The position numbers were made by a program, and so were the translations under genes. A stretch of DNA of 64,000 nucleotides from Dromiciops gliroides (lineage: Eukaryota > Chordata > Mammalia > Microbiotheria > Microbiotheriidae), in the NCBI RefSeq assembly GCF_019393635.1, contig NC_057866.1:119535897-119599896 (forward strand), written 5' to 3'. The notes beneath the pieces are model-generated. The model was not told where the DNA came from. It did no database searches and saw only the letters and a program-made list of their open reading frames with translations. Positions 1 to 10,959 of this stretch are shown here, one piece after another (position 1 is the stretch's first letter; every line of letters begins with the position of its first letter).

Positions 1-540
1 GGGCTGGATTTGGCCTGCTGATAGTAGTTCACTGACCTCTTGTCTGGAGATACATATATTTTGAGTAGATACTAAGTAAGAGAATGATTAAACTCAGGTA
101 AACAAAAGTGATGAAATCATAAAGAAACTATGCTTTCAGTAAGGCACATAAAACTATCTCAGTGAAAACTGGTTGAAGGGAGGGACCATTTCAATTGCAT
201 TGGTTCCCTTCCTCATATGGTCATTACTGACATCATTTATTTGTTTGTCTTTTTTCTTTTTTAGTAGCTTCAGGCTTTGTTGAGGGTTGTTAGAATTCTC
301 TATAGAAGTCCTTTCTGAATTATGTATATGTTTTTAATGAGAGGTCCCTTGCTGATATTTCATTCTGCAAGTTGGCCTAAAAAGAGAAAAGTTCAGCTTC
401 TTTAACAATCAGAAAGTGATCCTGATTTCTGTTCCTGAATTATCATGGTTTCAGTATCTTTTTGTCTAATCATTATTTACAAATAATGCTCCTATTTGAA
501 TTGTTACTTTCTGCATAACTGGAACAACAATAATAAAACT
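1..540. other. unclassified AT-rich sequence
   Basis: I see no coding signal and no repeat I can name here. A TTTTTCTTTTTT stretch near 250 is the only low-complexity feature. Confidence 0.5.
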
Positions 541-755
541 ATTTTTACTTTGTGAAAAGTACTTTAAAGTTTGCAAAGCACTTTTCTCCAGCAACCATGT
601 GGGATGGTTATAGCACAAATTTTATTATACCCATTTTATGGCTGAGGAAACTGAGGCTCTGAGAAGTTAAATGACTATCCCATAGTCATAGAGTAAATGT
701 CTCAGGCAATGTTCAAATCCAGATCTTTGACCACAAGTCCATTGCTTTAAAAAGA
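540..755 (-). mobile_element. MIR-type CORE-SINE, antisense
   Basis: Read on the plus strand it shows the antisense MIR order: GCAAAGCACTTT, CCCATTTTATGGCTGAGGAAACTGAGG, AAGTTAAATGACT, then CAAATCCAGA near the tRNA-derived end. It has drifted from the consensus and shows no recognisable target duplication, as expected for an ancient copy. Confidence 0.7.
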
Positions 756-799
756 TAATTGATTTATAGTCAGGAGACCTGTGTTTAAACACTGTTTGA

Positions 800-960
800 G
801 ATAGAAAAATAGATAGATATGCTTATACACATACATATATGTATGTGTACATACATATACATATATACATATCCAGAGACAGGTGTGTATATGCATACAC
901 AATTTATATGTACATGTAATAAACATACATGTAACAGTAATGCATATGGTAGTATATTCG
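800..960. repeat. degenerate TACATA/GTATAC microsatellite
   Basis: Alternating purine-pyrimidine stretch of imperfect ACATAT and GTATGT units. A short cysteine- and tyrosine-rich open frame on the minus strand (747-1043) comes from this composition and is not a gene. Confidence 0.75.
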
Positions 961-1054
961 GCATGTTTACTAATAGTGCATGTGAATGAATTACAAAAAA
1001 TGGAACACAGAATAAAATAGGTCCTGGAATGAAAAAAAATCAAATTAAATTAAT

Positions 1055-1881
1055 TACACTGATTATTCTTTATTATTAGGATATTATTAGAGCCAGGCTA
1101 ATAATAATTATTATTATTAATAATAATACTCTTAAGTCCACCAAATTCTCACTTGAGGGATTAATAGACTCAGGGGTTCTTATGTTTATCTTTCCAGGGA
1201 ATATAACACTCACTTCTTCCAATCAGATATGGGATGTTTCCATGAAGCCTTGAGTGCTCATACCTAGCATAGTTCCTCTACCCTAAGATCTACTCTTTGG
1301 GAATTAATCAAATTTTGGAAATGCTATGCCTATTTCCCCAAAATATATTCCATATCCCTCTGAGTTTGACTCAGAAGAAACCTTTTAAAGACTGAACAAC
1401 TTACCCAAAACAGGATGGAGCTATGTCTGGCAGGCTTTCTGAGAATGACATTTTACATTTAAGTTCTACTGGTGCTTTCCACAGTAACTAACTGCTCTAC
1501 AACTCTGGCCCAGGATTTATTTGTACCTTCCACTCTCAACCATGTCCCTCCCTGCCCCTGCAAACAAAAATAAAACAAATATAAAACTCATTTAATCCTT
1601 GGAATCCCTGTTTTCAACTGCTGATATAATGACTTACTCTTAGCCTGCTCTGTAATATTTTTCTTTGATTCTTTCCCTGCTGCCATAGCCCTGGATTCAA
1701 ACTTCTGGCATAAAATCCTGCTCTGTTCTGAATTGTCCCCTTGATGAAGCTACTGTGTCCATCCTGTTCATTTCAAACTGAGCCCAGCTATACCACTCCA
1801 TAAGACAACTAGTTCTCCTGGCCCTTCTCCCCCATCCTACTCACCCCGCCCCTCCCCATACTAGTATAGTTAAATAGCAGT
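1055..1881. other. unclassified, with a short TTA/AAT-rich patch
   Basis: Positions about 1060-1130 are rich in ATTATT and AATAAT units. The remainder to 1881 has no recognised repeat, no long open frame and no RNA gene that I can identify. Confidence 0.45.
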
Positions 1882-2385
1882 GTAATATCAGCTACTGCCT
1901 GTACTCTAACTGTTTGGGAAACTCACCCATAGCTCTAGTGGGGCAGGCCTAATTTAGTTTCACTGAATCAAAGAATCTCAGATTTGGAAGGGTCCTTTGA
2001 GGTTGTGTAATCCAACTTGTCTCTGACCCAACATCTTTGAAAAAAATCTTAATTTATTTTATATTTTAAGCATTCCAGTGATAAATTCACTTCCAAGAGG
2101 TAGTCCATTCCATTTATGGTATATTAACACAAAAAGCTAATCTCCAAATTGAGAATTTATAATTTAAACTGAATGTGCAGACTAACGATTTTTCTAAAAA
2201 AAAAATCAGTAACACAAGAGATTAAATCTCAAACCAATGAAGATTTTACAATTTTAATCCTGTTAATCCAATAAGGTTTACATGTTAATTCTAGATAACC
2301 ATTAATGATTGTAGTATTTAACTCACATGCTTTACACTATTGCAAGAGTTCTTAGATTTCCTGTTTTTAGATATACATAATCCTG
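1882..2385. repeat. direct duplication, copy 1
   Basis: About 504 bases reappear almost unchanged at 2701-3203. I see three differences: the length of an A run near 2040, G against A near 2207, and A against C near 2379. The 315 bases between the copies (2386-2700) are not duplicated, so the unit of duplication is about 819 bases with the second copy cut short. The block contains an antisense L3/CR1 fragment. Confidence 0.9.
1970..2175 (-). mobile_element. L3/CR1 LINE 3' end, antisense
   Basis: The order GAATCTCAGATTTGGAAGGG, a TCCAACTTGTC block, TTCCAGTGAT and CACTTCCAAGAGGTAGTCCATTCC matches the antisense 3' end of L3/CR1 LINEs. It lies inside the first copy of the direct duplication and so recurs at about 2789-2993. 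Confidence 0.65.
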
Positions 2386-2700
2386 CCAAGATGCTTATTT
2401 GAAGTAGTATGTTTTCTACTAATGAGTAACTTGCTTTTATGAGTTTAATTCTTAAATGCAATTCAATAAAGATTTATCTGAGCATATAGTATTTCAAGGA
2501 GCCAGAAAGTTTTGGTCCTGACCAATAATATAAATTTTGAATATGGGACATTGATAAAAAACAATGAAGTTAACTTTTATAAGTAGTTTTTATTCTAACA
2601 TATTCATTTGCATGATAATCCAGAAAAGACATGGAGAATTTCTAACCTTAAATGATTTATTTGCCTATTACTAAAGATGTGGATTCAGCTTCAAAAGCAA

Positions 2701-3203
2701 GTAATATCAGCTACTGCCTGTACTCTAACTGTTTGGGAAACTCACCCATAGCTCTAGTGGGGCAGGCCTAATTTAGTTTCACTGAATCAAAGAATCTCAG
2801 ATTTGGAAGGGTCCTTTGAGGTTGTGTAATCCAACTTGTCTCTGACCCAACATCTTTGAAAAAATCTTAATTTATTTTATATTTTAAGCATTCCAGTGAT
2901 AAATTCACTTCCAAGAGGTAGTCCATTCCATTTATGGTATATTAACACAAAAAGCTAATCTCCAAATTGAGAATTTATAATTTAAACTGAATGTGCAGAC
3001 TAACGATTTTTCTAAAAAAAAAATCAATAACACAAGAGATTAAATCTCAAACCAATGAAGATTTTACAATTTTAATCCTGTTAATCCAATAAGGTTTACA
3101 TGTTAATTCTAGATAACCATTAATGATTGTAGTATTTAACTCACATGCTTTACACTATTGCAAGAGTTCTTAGATTTCCTGTTTTTAGATATACATCATC
3201 CTG
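2701..3203. repeat. direct duplication, copy 2
   Basis: Second, slightly shorter copy of 1882-2385, in the same orientation. Both copies begin at GTAATATCAGCTACTGCC and end at TCCTG, after which the flanks differ. The near identity implies an event much younger than the L3/CR1 fragment it carries, or a false duplication in the assembly. Confidence 0.9.
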
Positions 3204-3308
3204 GAGGTAGGAGGTACTAAGTAGACTGATAGTTTTCAAAGTGTTTATTGTTGTTCAATCATTTTTAGTGGTGTCGTGTCTGACTCTTCATGAATCTATT
3301 TGAGGCAA

Positions 3309-3720
3309 TGTGAGAATCAGAGTGCCACCACTCTGTTAAGAAAGGCATTGTGAGAACCAGGGCAGCTCTGCCCTGAGGAGAAACCATGAGGTGACCTTTC
3401 TGAGATTTTGAAGGTCATATTGGTGTCTGGAAGTTATGTCTACCATCTGTAAGTCATGTCAGTCAATGGACCAGCCAATTAGCTTGGAGCTGTGTGTGTG
3501 TGGACTGCCCTCTTCCAGTTCGACAGGGGTTTTCTGGTGGAACTGAGGACATTCTCTCTCTTAGATAGCTAGGTGAAGGTGGCTTTTCCTTTCTCTCTTT
3601 GCTAACCCCTAATATACTTTAATAAATGCTTAATGCCCAAAGACTGGGGCTAAAGCTTCTAATTTAAGGTGAACACACATTAGATTTTTAGACATCACAG
3701 ATAGATTTTTAAGCTTCACA
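3309..3720 (+). mobile_element. solo LTR of an endogenous retrovirus
   Basis: Begins TGTGAGAATCAG and ends AAGCTTCACA, with a polyadenylation-type AATAAATGCTTAATGCCC before the 3' end. It is flanked by GCAA on both sides (3305-3308 and 3721-3724), a 4-base target duplication as in class I (gammaretrovirus-like) elements. No internal retroviral sequence is attached, so it is a solo LTR. It is related to the LTR at 3825-4335 by the shared TGTGAGAA start and a similar 3' third. It is younger than the SINE it interrupts. Confidence 0.8.
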
Positions 3721-3824
3721 GCAAAGACACTAAAATGATTTGACATTTCTTTTCCCAGATCATTTTATGTATGAGGAAATTGAGGCAAACAGCATTAAGT
3801 GACTTACCCAGGGTCATATAGTTA

Positions 3825-4335
3825 TGTGATGTTTAAAATCTAAATGTGTGGTTGCCTTAAATTAGAAGCTTTTGCACCAGCCTTTGGGCATTAAGCATTG
3901 ATTAAAGCATAGCAGGTGTTAGTAAAAAGAGAACACATGGAGTTCAGAAAGTTTAAGAAAAGGCCTATCTAGCCTAGAGTTCAAGCCTGGTCTGGTTCTC
4001 CCTCAAGTGCTCCACCAGGAGCCTGCTTCAACCACAAACTGCCCCAGCAAACTGATTGTGGAAGCTTTTTATAGCTGTGGCGGTCCTTACACACTGCTTC
4101 AAGCTGATTGGTTAGCGTCATCCAAATCCATTGGTTCACTCTTTGACTTGAAGGTGGTCTTGTGTTGAGTGTTGAGAACAATACCTTCTTAAGGGCCAGC
4201 CAGGTGTAGTTACAATCTAATTAACTTTAAGTAGGCTAATCAGCAAAGTCAATCACTCTCACTTAATTCAATCAGTTTAGATTAATCTCCAGGTGGGGCC
4301 TTTGAGTACTTGCCAAGTCCTATTATTTTCTCACA
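3825..4335 (-). mobile_element. solo LTR of an endogenous retrovirus, antisense
   Basis: On the minus strand it begins TGTGAGAAAATAATAGG and ends AAACATCACA, with TATAAAAAG in the promoter position and an AATCAATGCTTAATGCCC block downstream. It is flanked by GTTA on both sides (3821-3824 and 4336-4339). It is a related subfamily of the neighbouring LTR at 3309-3720, in opposite orientation. It is a solo LTR without internal sequence, and 4-base target duplications point to a class I element. Confidence 0.82.
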
Positions 4336-4439
4336 GTTATTATATGTTTAAGGTCAGATTTGAACTCAGGGAGATATGTCTTCTAAACTCCAGGAACAGA
4401 ACTCTATCCATTGTGCCACCTAGCTGCCCTTTCAAAGTG

Positions 4440-5120
4440 TAGTGATTCATAATTTGTGTTATGATCAATGGAATATCTGGGTAGGTAAATTTCCAAATAG
4501 ATGAGTTAATTACATTTTCAAGGAATTAGCTATTTCCTTCCATTCTTCCCTCTAACCATGCTTATTGAGAATACATTTGATCATGAAGAAGAAAATAAGG
4601 CATTATATTTGTTGATTTCTTGCCCAGGATACATAGTTAATACATACCATAAGATTAGATATAAAGCACTTCTTGGAATGAATAACTCTCCATCAGTCCT
4701 ATATTCTGATAAGACTTTCACTTATTAATATGAGTCTTGAAATTCTTTTAGTGTTGGAATTAAATTGAAGAATTCATATACTTACTACATATAAATTAGC
4801 TAACATAGCTCATCCATATTCATATATGATACAATGGATTTCATGTGTATATGGCAGGGGATGGAAGATTTTAATGTATACAAGCAACATTATCTATGTA
4901 TAATTTTGCCTGCATATGAGTCACATCAGAAAGGGGGGAAAATAGCATCATGTTCTTTGCCCATCTTAATTGTGCCTATCCTACTGGAATAAAACACATC
5001 TTAAGATGTTTCCTTACTCCTATAGTAAACAGTCAGGTGAAGGCTAATTGTATACTGCATACAAGAAAAATCAGAGGCAGATAGAAAGATATATTGCTTT
5101 ACATAATGAATATTGCACTA
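4440..5120. other. unclassified AT-rich sequence
   Basis: No long open frame, RNA gene or nameable repeat seen. Confidence 0.45.
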
Positions 5121-5124
5121 TAAA

Positions 5125-5280
5125 TGTAGAGCTATAAAGGATATTGCAGGTCCCCTAGGTCTGACTCCTTCATTTTAATTATAGGACAACTAAGACAGAG
5201 AGAAGTCAAATAGTTTGCCTAGGGTCAGACAGATAGTTAATAACAAGGTAGAATTAAAATCTATGCATACCCATTTATGG
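5125..5280 (-). mobile_element. MIR-type SINE fragment, antisense
   Basis: AGGACAACTAAGACAGAGAG, TTTGCCTAGGGTCAGACAG and TAGTTAATAACAAGGTAGAA follow the antisense MIR core. The copy is old and incomplete. Confidence 0.55.
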
Positions 5281-6146
5281 TCCTTCACACTTAAGATGCC
5301 TCAGGGAGCAAGGTTACAGCCTCTGATCTAGGACACCTGCCTATAGACTTTCTTTGCCCCAGTACCTTCCCTGGGGCTCAGGAAACTTTTCTCTAATCAG
5401 ACCTACCCCACCTTGCCAAAGTCTTCCTCCCATTCTGCCTCTCCCAAGTTGTGCTTTCACTTTCTCCTGCCTGCTGTGAGTCTTGCTTCTGGGCCTCAAA
5501 TCACACAGCAACATTACCTGTTATAAGGCTGGACCTCAAGGGAAGGCAGAAAAATGTTTAATTACTTGCCTTTTTCAATAGACCTCTTTATTCTCTACCC
5601 AGACTAATTCCTCAATCATTTTCATGTTCCCATCTTGTGATACTTTCCTCTTTCTAGGGACTCTAATGCCTACTCCATTGTTAAACTGAGTTTAATTATA
5701 AACCTTTCCATTTCTTACTCCCTTCTGGCTTTCACTTACACTTTGCTCCCTTGTGACAATACTGTATCCCTGGAAAAAAAACTACCATATCCCTGGAAAA
5801 CATTTCCAGCACATTTTGTACTTTCATTCATATCTCACTACCTACTGGGTCATGGGAGTCAGCTTCCTCACATTGCTCCTCATTCCCACTTTCAGATTCT
5901 TCTTCAGCCAGGTAGGTTACTACTTAGTAACCTCTGTTCCTTTACATTCATTCAATCCATATCTACCACCCAATCAAAATTCTAGTAGCTGTTATCTACA
6001 AACCTCCCATTATATTACTCTTTCCTCAATGAGTTCAGTGATTGGCTTGCAATTTCCACCCTGATACCTTCCATTATACTGACACTGTGCTCAGACTCAT
6101 TCCTCAGTCATTTACATGCTCTCATCCTGTCTCTTTCCAGTGATTT

Positions 6147-6312
6147 TGTTGTTGTTGTCATTTTATTTTGTTTTTGCAGGGCAATGAGGGTTAAGTGACT
6201 TACCAAAAGTCACACAGCTAGTAAGTGTCAAGTGTCTGAGACCAGATTTGATTTCAGGTCCTCCTGAATCCAGGGCTAGTACTTTTCCCACTGCATCACC
6301 TTAGTTGCCCCC
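6147..6312 (-). mobile_element. WSINE1-like SINE, antisense
   Basis: Antisense body runs from GGCAATGAGGGTTAAGTGAC to GTTGCCCC with a T-rich tail at its left. Flanks TTTCCAGTGATTT and TTTCTAGTGATTC are a diverged target duplication, suggesting one of the older copies here. Confidence 0.85.
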
Positions 6313-7226
6313 TTTCTAGTGATTCTAAACCCCTAACTGTCATTATAATTCCTGAAGAGGACATCAACATACATATTCATATTCCTTCAAACATTTCCCT
6401 AGTTCCCAATCTACTCAACACCTATGATGTATTCTTCTACTGTATATTAGCTCATATCCTTTATCTGGCTATCACCTACAACTTTCCATTTCATTAAATC
6501 TGAAATTTTCTTATTTGATCATAATCTTTTTTTCTTCATTTCATCTCTCCTTCTACCTTGTAACTGTATTCTTCATCCTTACTGTGACCTCTAATCATTC
6601 CATCTTTCAGTTCTTTCCCAGATAATTTTCACTGCATTGGTTATAATCTAGTTGCTTCCCTTTGTTAACCTTTTTGTTATTACCTTTGTCTATTATTAAT
6701 TATCATTTCCTATCACTTTTACTTCTAATCGTGAGCTGCTGAATGTAGAAGGAATAAATCATGATACTTATAGATTCACTACAGATTAATGTTACATGAT
6801 CTTAACTGGGCTTTCCTAGCAGTAAGGCAATTCATTTCCATCTCCAGTCAATTCACTTTTGTATTCTCTCCAGTGACTATTCCAAACCTTCTGAACTGTC
6901 AAGATGCTCCCCCAATCTTTCATCAGAGAACTGTGTCTACTATGTTACTTTTCTATCAAGTCCATCTTCTTTCAGTCCTTATTCCTCATCACTTAGATGG
7001 CTTACCCCACTATCACCCCCTTCACCTATGTCTCAGATAACTAACTCTCCTCCTTGTCAAAGAAAACTTATTTTACAAGTACCCTGAATCCCATTCCATC
7101 CTGTCTTCTCCAGTAGATAGCCCTCTTCCCCCACCTCTGAAATCCCTACTCTCTTGCTAATTTTCAGTCTTTCCCTATCTATACTTCCCTGCTGCCTACA
7201 AAACCTACCATATCTTCCCCATTCTT

Positions 7227-7386
7227 TTTTTTTAATTTTTAATTTTTTTTTTTTGGTGAGGCAATTGGGGTTAAGTGACTTGCCCAGGGTCACACAGCTA
7301 GTGTCAAGTGTCCGAGCCTGGATTTGAACTCAGGTCCTCCTGAATCCAGGGCCAGTTTTCTCCACTGCATCACCTAGCTGCCCCTC
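7227..7386 (-). mobile_element. WSINE1-like SINE, antisense
   Basis: Poly-T tail, then AATTGGGGTTAAGTGACTTG through CACCTAGCTGCCCC. Exact target duplication TCCCCATTCTT at 7216-7226 and 7387-7397. A few bases are missing in the middle relative to the other copies. Nested in L2. Confidence 0.92.
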
Positions 7387-7789
7387 TCCCCATTCTTAAA
7401 ATAAAATTCCTTTCTTTTCCCTGCCATCCCTGCTAACTATCCTCATATTTTATGCTCCCCTCCCTTTCTTGGCTAAATTCTGTGAGGCATCTATCTACAA
7501 TTGGTGCCTTCAATGTTTTCTCATTCCCTTTTAAATCCTATGTAATCTGGCTTTACCCATGTGTCCAATTATCATCCATATAATTATGACTCTCTATATG
7601 GAAGAATTTATTTATCCCTAATCTCTCTCCTTTCATCTATTCTCACATCATTAATTTACTACCTACTAGACATCTTGAACTGAATGTCCAGCAGACATTT
7701 CAAACTCAACATGTGTATAACACATCTCATTAACATTCCCCTAAGTCTCTCTTCCCTGTTACTGGCAAGTGAATCATTATTCCACCAGG

Positions 7790-8035
7790 GGAAAGGGAAG
7801 GCAACAAACATAGCCCCTATTATGTGCTAGGTGTTATGCTAAATGCTTTACAAATATTATCTCATTTGATCCTCACAACAGCCCAGAATGGGAAATACTT
7901 ATTTCCATTTTACATTTGAGAAAACAGGCAAAAAAGATTGTGACTTGTCCAGGGTTACATAGCTAAAAAATAACTGAGGTCAGAATTTAGCTCAGATTTT
8001 CCTGAGTCTACTAGTCACCCAGGCTTACAACCTAA
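7790..8035 (-). mobile_element. MIR SINE, nearly complete, antisense
   Basis: TATTATGTGCTAGGTGTTATG, TTTACAAATATTATCTCATT, TGATCCTCACAACAGCCC, a gapped GAAAACAGGCA block and CAGGGTTACATAGCT follow the full antisense MIR consensus. It lies inside the L2 copy. Confidence 0.85.
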
Positions 8036-9087
8036 GCATCCTCCTTGACTTCTCATTCTCTCTCACCTTCCATTTCCAGTTTGATGTCTTTGTCATTTCT
8101 AATTTCATACCATCTCTATTCTATGAGCCCCTTCTTTCCACTAATAAAGCCATACACTGTTACAGGATACCCTGACATTATAATTGAACTTTTTTCAATA
8201 GCTTTCTTTTTGGTCTTCTTGCCTCAAATCAATCCCCATTTCAGTCCATTCAATACCAAGTTATCAGTATTACTAAAGTATGGGTCTGACTATGTTATAT
8301 CCTAATCATTAAATTGTGGCTCTTATTACCTCCAAATTCAAATATAATATTCTCTTTTTGTAAACATAAAAATAATTTTTAAAATAGGCAAAAAAAGTGT
8401 TTTTGGGGAATATAAAAGCTTTTTTTGTTTCTTCATTAGAAAACCCTTTAAAGTCCTTCACAATCTAGTCCCTACCTACCTTTTTAGTCACTTTAACATT
8501 TCAGTCCTCTCCACATAGGCTTCTAAAATCTAGGCTTATAAGCCTTCTTACTTTTCCTCTTCCCTAATACTTTATCTTTCCACGATGTGCTTCTTTAATG
8601 GTTGTCCCCTATACCTGATTGCCCTCTTTACCGATGTCTCCTGGATTCTTTCAAGTCTCAGCTCAAAATTTTCATTCTTTTTCTTTTCTTTTCCTAGTCT
8701 ATTCTTTCTATGACCCCTTTTCCCCTCCTTACTGCAAGTGCTTTCCTGCTGCTATTTCTTCCCATTTATACTGTATATATCTTGTATGTAAATGATTGTT
8801 TGCATATTATCTCCCCTATTAGAATGTGAAGTCCTTGCAGCAAGGAACCTGCTGTTGTTTTGTTTTGCTTTAGTTTGTCATTTCTCCAGTGCTTAGCTCA
8901 GAACCTGATAAATAGAAAATATTTAATAAATATTTGTGGATTAACTGAATTCAAATGTAGCAGTCTTTCCTTTGTATCAACAGTAATCCTCAACCTCCTA
9001 CCCCTGCATGAAATAGTCATAAAATAGAATATTGTCTGTACTTGGTTGTTTGAAATGAATTACTTTCTTTTTCTTCTTTTCTTTCTT

Positions 9088-9155
9088 TTCCTTCCTTCCT
9101 TCCTTCCTTCCTTCCTTCCTTCCTTCCTTCCTTCCTTCCTTCCTTCCTTCCTTCC
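9088..9155. repeat. TTCC microsatellite, left tract
   Basis: About 16 near-perfect TTCC units. It ends shortly before the LTR at 9173, and a longer TTCC tract resumes after it at 9551. Confidence 0.97.
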
Positions 9156-9172
9156 CTTCTTTTTTTCCCCTT

Positions 9173-9544
9173 TGTTAACTTGAAAATTAATGAAACAATG
9201 AATTAATTAAGGTCTTTAATCAAGCAGACAAGTATCACAAAGGAGATGCTAGAAATACCCAAAGAAAGGGGTTACAACAGAGTTCCTTTATATAACATAA
9301 CAAACTGAGGGAGTGATGAGATTATTTTTGGGAGGGTTAAGTAGAATAGTTTCATATAACAAGTTGTTTTATGTAATGAGCAAATGTACATAAAGAAAGC
9401 TTGACTTTCTTTGGAGGGGGTAGTTTTGGGAGATCTACAAAATAATCAGAAGCTAGAATTGACAGTCTGGTCAGTCCCAGACAATTTGTTGGCTTGGGAA
9501 TCAAACTAGATCAAGTCAGTCCTCAATCAATTGTATATATCACA
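9173..9544 (-). mobile_element. LTR, antisense, between two TTCC tracts
   Basis: Plus-strand reading starts TGTTAACTTGAAAATTAATG and ends ATATATCACA. The block AATTAAGGTCTTTAATCA and later AATACCCAAAGAAA, TAATGAGCAAATG and GACAGTCTGGTCAG match the LTR at 36779-37279, so both belong to one family. It is a solo LTR or LTR fragment with no internal sequence and no clear target duplication because of the surrounding simple repeat. Confidence 0.65.
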
Positions 9545-9550
9545 CGTCTT

Positions 9551-9722
9551 CTTTCCTTCCTTCCTTCCTTCCTTCCTTCCTTCCTTCCTTCCTTCCTTCC
9601 TTCCTTCCTTCCTTCCTTCCTTCCTTCCTTCCTTCCTTCCTTCCTTCCTTCCTTCCTTCCTTCCTTTTTTTCCTTCCTTTTCCTTCTTTCCTTCTTTCCT
9701 TCTTTTCCTTCATTCTTTTTTA
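9551..9722. repeat. TTCC microsatellite, right tract
   Basis: About 28 TTCC units followed by impure TTCC/TTTCC sequence. The open frames of repeating FLPS (plus) and EGRK (minus) over this stretch are translations of the microsatellite. Confidence 0.97.
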
Positions 9723-9744
9723 TTCCTTTCTCTTTCAAAAGATA

Positions 9745-10090
9745 AATCAAATCTTTTTTCTTTGGCTTCCAGTGTTATTCCATATTTGGGGATTCAGATT
9801 TTACTTTGGGCATTTGAAATGTACCAGAATAAGTCCTGTTAAAAGTTTACTTAGATAGCAGATTGGTAACTACCAAGATTATACTTCATTGTAGTCTCTC
9901 AGCAGTGTCTCATCAAGTGTAGGAGTTTTGACATCCCATTTACAGACATCCTTTTATGAAGCAATCCTTCAAAATTATATTTGTTCTTTGTGGCACCCAC
10001 ATATAAAATGGTTGATGACTTGTTATAGGAAAATTAATTATAAAAGTCCCTTTAGAATGTTTTTATTTTGTTGTTCAGAGCATGAAAGAT
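9745..10090. other. unclassified sequence
   Basis: Nothing recognisable between the microsatellite and the MIR copy. Confidence 0.4.
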
Positions 10091-10094
10091 TGAG

Positions 10095-10300
10095 AGATGA
10101 AAGGTACCTTAAAGGCCAGTCAGTATATTCTTGCCCTCTACCCCCAAACCCCACCCCTTGCTTTATATGCATGAGGAAATTAAGACCAGGAAAGTTAAGT
10201 AACTTTCCCAAGGTCACACAGGTAATATCAGAAACTTTGATATGACCTGGGTCTTCTGATGGCAAACCAAGGGTACTTTCTACTGGGCTACCCTGCCTCT
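10095..10300 (-). mobile_element. MIR-type SINE, antisense
   Basis: CATGAGGAAATTAAGACCAGG, AAGTTAAGTAACTTTCCCAAGG and TCACACAGGTAATATCAGA follow the antisense MIR core; the tRNA-related end is eroded. Confidence 0.65.
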
Positions 10301-10319
10301 ATTATTTTCTGAGTATTGT

Positions 10320-10955
10320 GCAATTATTCCCTTGAAAAGGACATTTCCCACAGAGTAGATCAAGGTTCATAAATTTATTTCAGATGGAATGCATGTGACC
10401 CATAATTGAAGTCTCTTCCACTGGTCTTAAATTCCTGGATTCTAAGGACTAGAAGATCACAGTGAATATATCTATCCAGGAAAAAAAAATTGAAGGAACA
10501 TAAGTATTTCATAATATGTTCTTTAGCAGAAAAAAAGCATAAATCTTTGGATCTCCTGATCTTGCAAAAGTAAGCTTAGATATGCACATGTTGAGGTAGA
10601 AACATTCTGTTCTACCAGTTATTATGACTTTGTGAAAGGTTATCATGAATTCAAGTTTTCCTGCATTAACTCCAGCATATATTTCATATCACATAAAGAC
10701 TAATGGTAAAGAAATGTAAAAAGACGAACTCTGCCCAGTTCAGAACTACACCTAGACCAAAGGCTGGTGTAGTGTCATATAGCAGTCAAGTTATGGAAAC
10801 TAATAGGAGTGCAGGTAAACTCAGAAGCACTGTTCCTCCCACTTGCTTTGCATCCTCTCCCAGTTGGTTTGATGGCTTTATTTGTAAACATATGAAGAGA
10901 CCAGCTCTTCTCTTTCTCAGAGAGACAGTCTGCATAGTGATACTGTCCTCTGGCT
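10320..10955. other. unclassified sequence
   Basis: No repeat or gene that I can name. The right end may include part of the 3' region of the adjoining Tigger-like transposon. Confidence 0.4.
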
Positions 10956-10959
10956 ATAT

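Larger units (their letters stand above)
3243..4432 (-). mobile_element. MAR1 SINE, antisense, split by two LTRs
   Basis: Three pieces of one antisense MAR1 CORE-SINE are separated by insertions. Piece 3243-3308 has TTGTTGTTCAATCATTTTTA and GTGTCTGACTCTTCATGAA. Piece 3721-3824 has ATGAGGAAATTGAGGCAAAC and AAGTGACTTACCCAGGGTC. Piece 4336-4432 has CAGATTTGAACTCAGG and ends TGTGCCACCTAGCTGCCC. Joined in order they follow the MAR1 consensus. Each LTR between them has its own 4-base target duplication (GCAA and GTTA). Confidence 0.85.
5700..8955 (+). mobile_element. long L2 LINE copy with nested SINEs
   Basis: The sequence follows L2 from the endonuclease region to the 3' end. Around 6360-6490 the frame reads an eroded form of the L2 endonuclease stretch (DINIHI, LLNTYD, LAITYN). 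Around 7680-8060 there is TTTCAAACTCAACATGT, then TCACCCAGGCTTACAACCTA. Around 8280-8470 come CTGACTATGTTATATCC and AGTCCTTCACAATCTAGTCCC. The 3' end at 8820-8950 has GAATGTGAAGTCCTTGCAGCAAGG, a CAGTGCTTAGC block and TAATAAATATTTGTGG. About 3.2 kb remains, long for such an old family. SINEs at 6147-6312, 7227-7386 and 7790-8035 are nested. No usable reading frame is left. The 5' limit is uncertain. Confidence 0.75.

Noticed and set aside
9494-9842. Open frames of repeated FLPS on plus and EGRK on minus
   Set aside because: They translate the TTCC microsatellite and carry no other protein signal.
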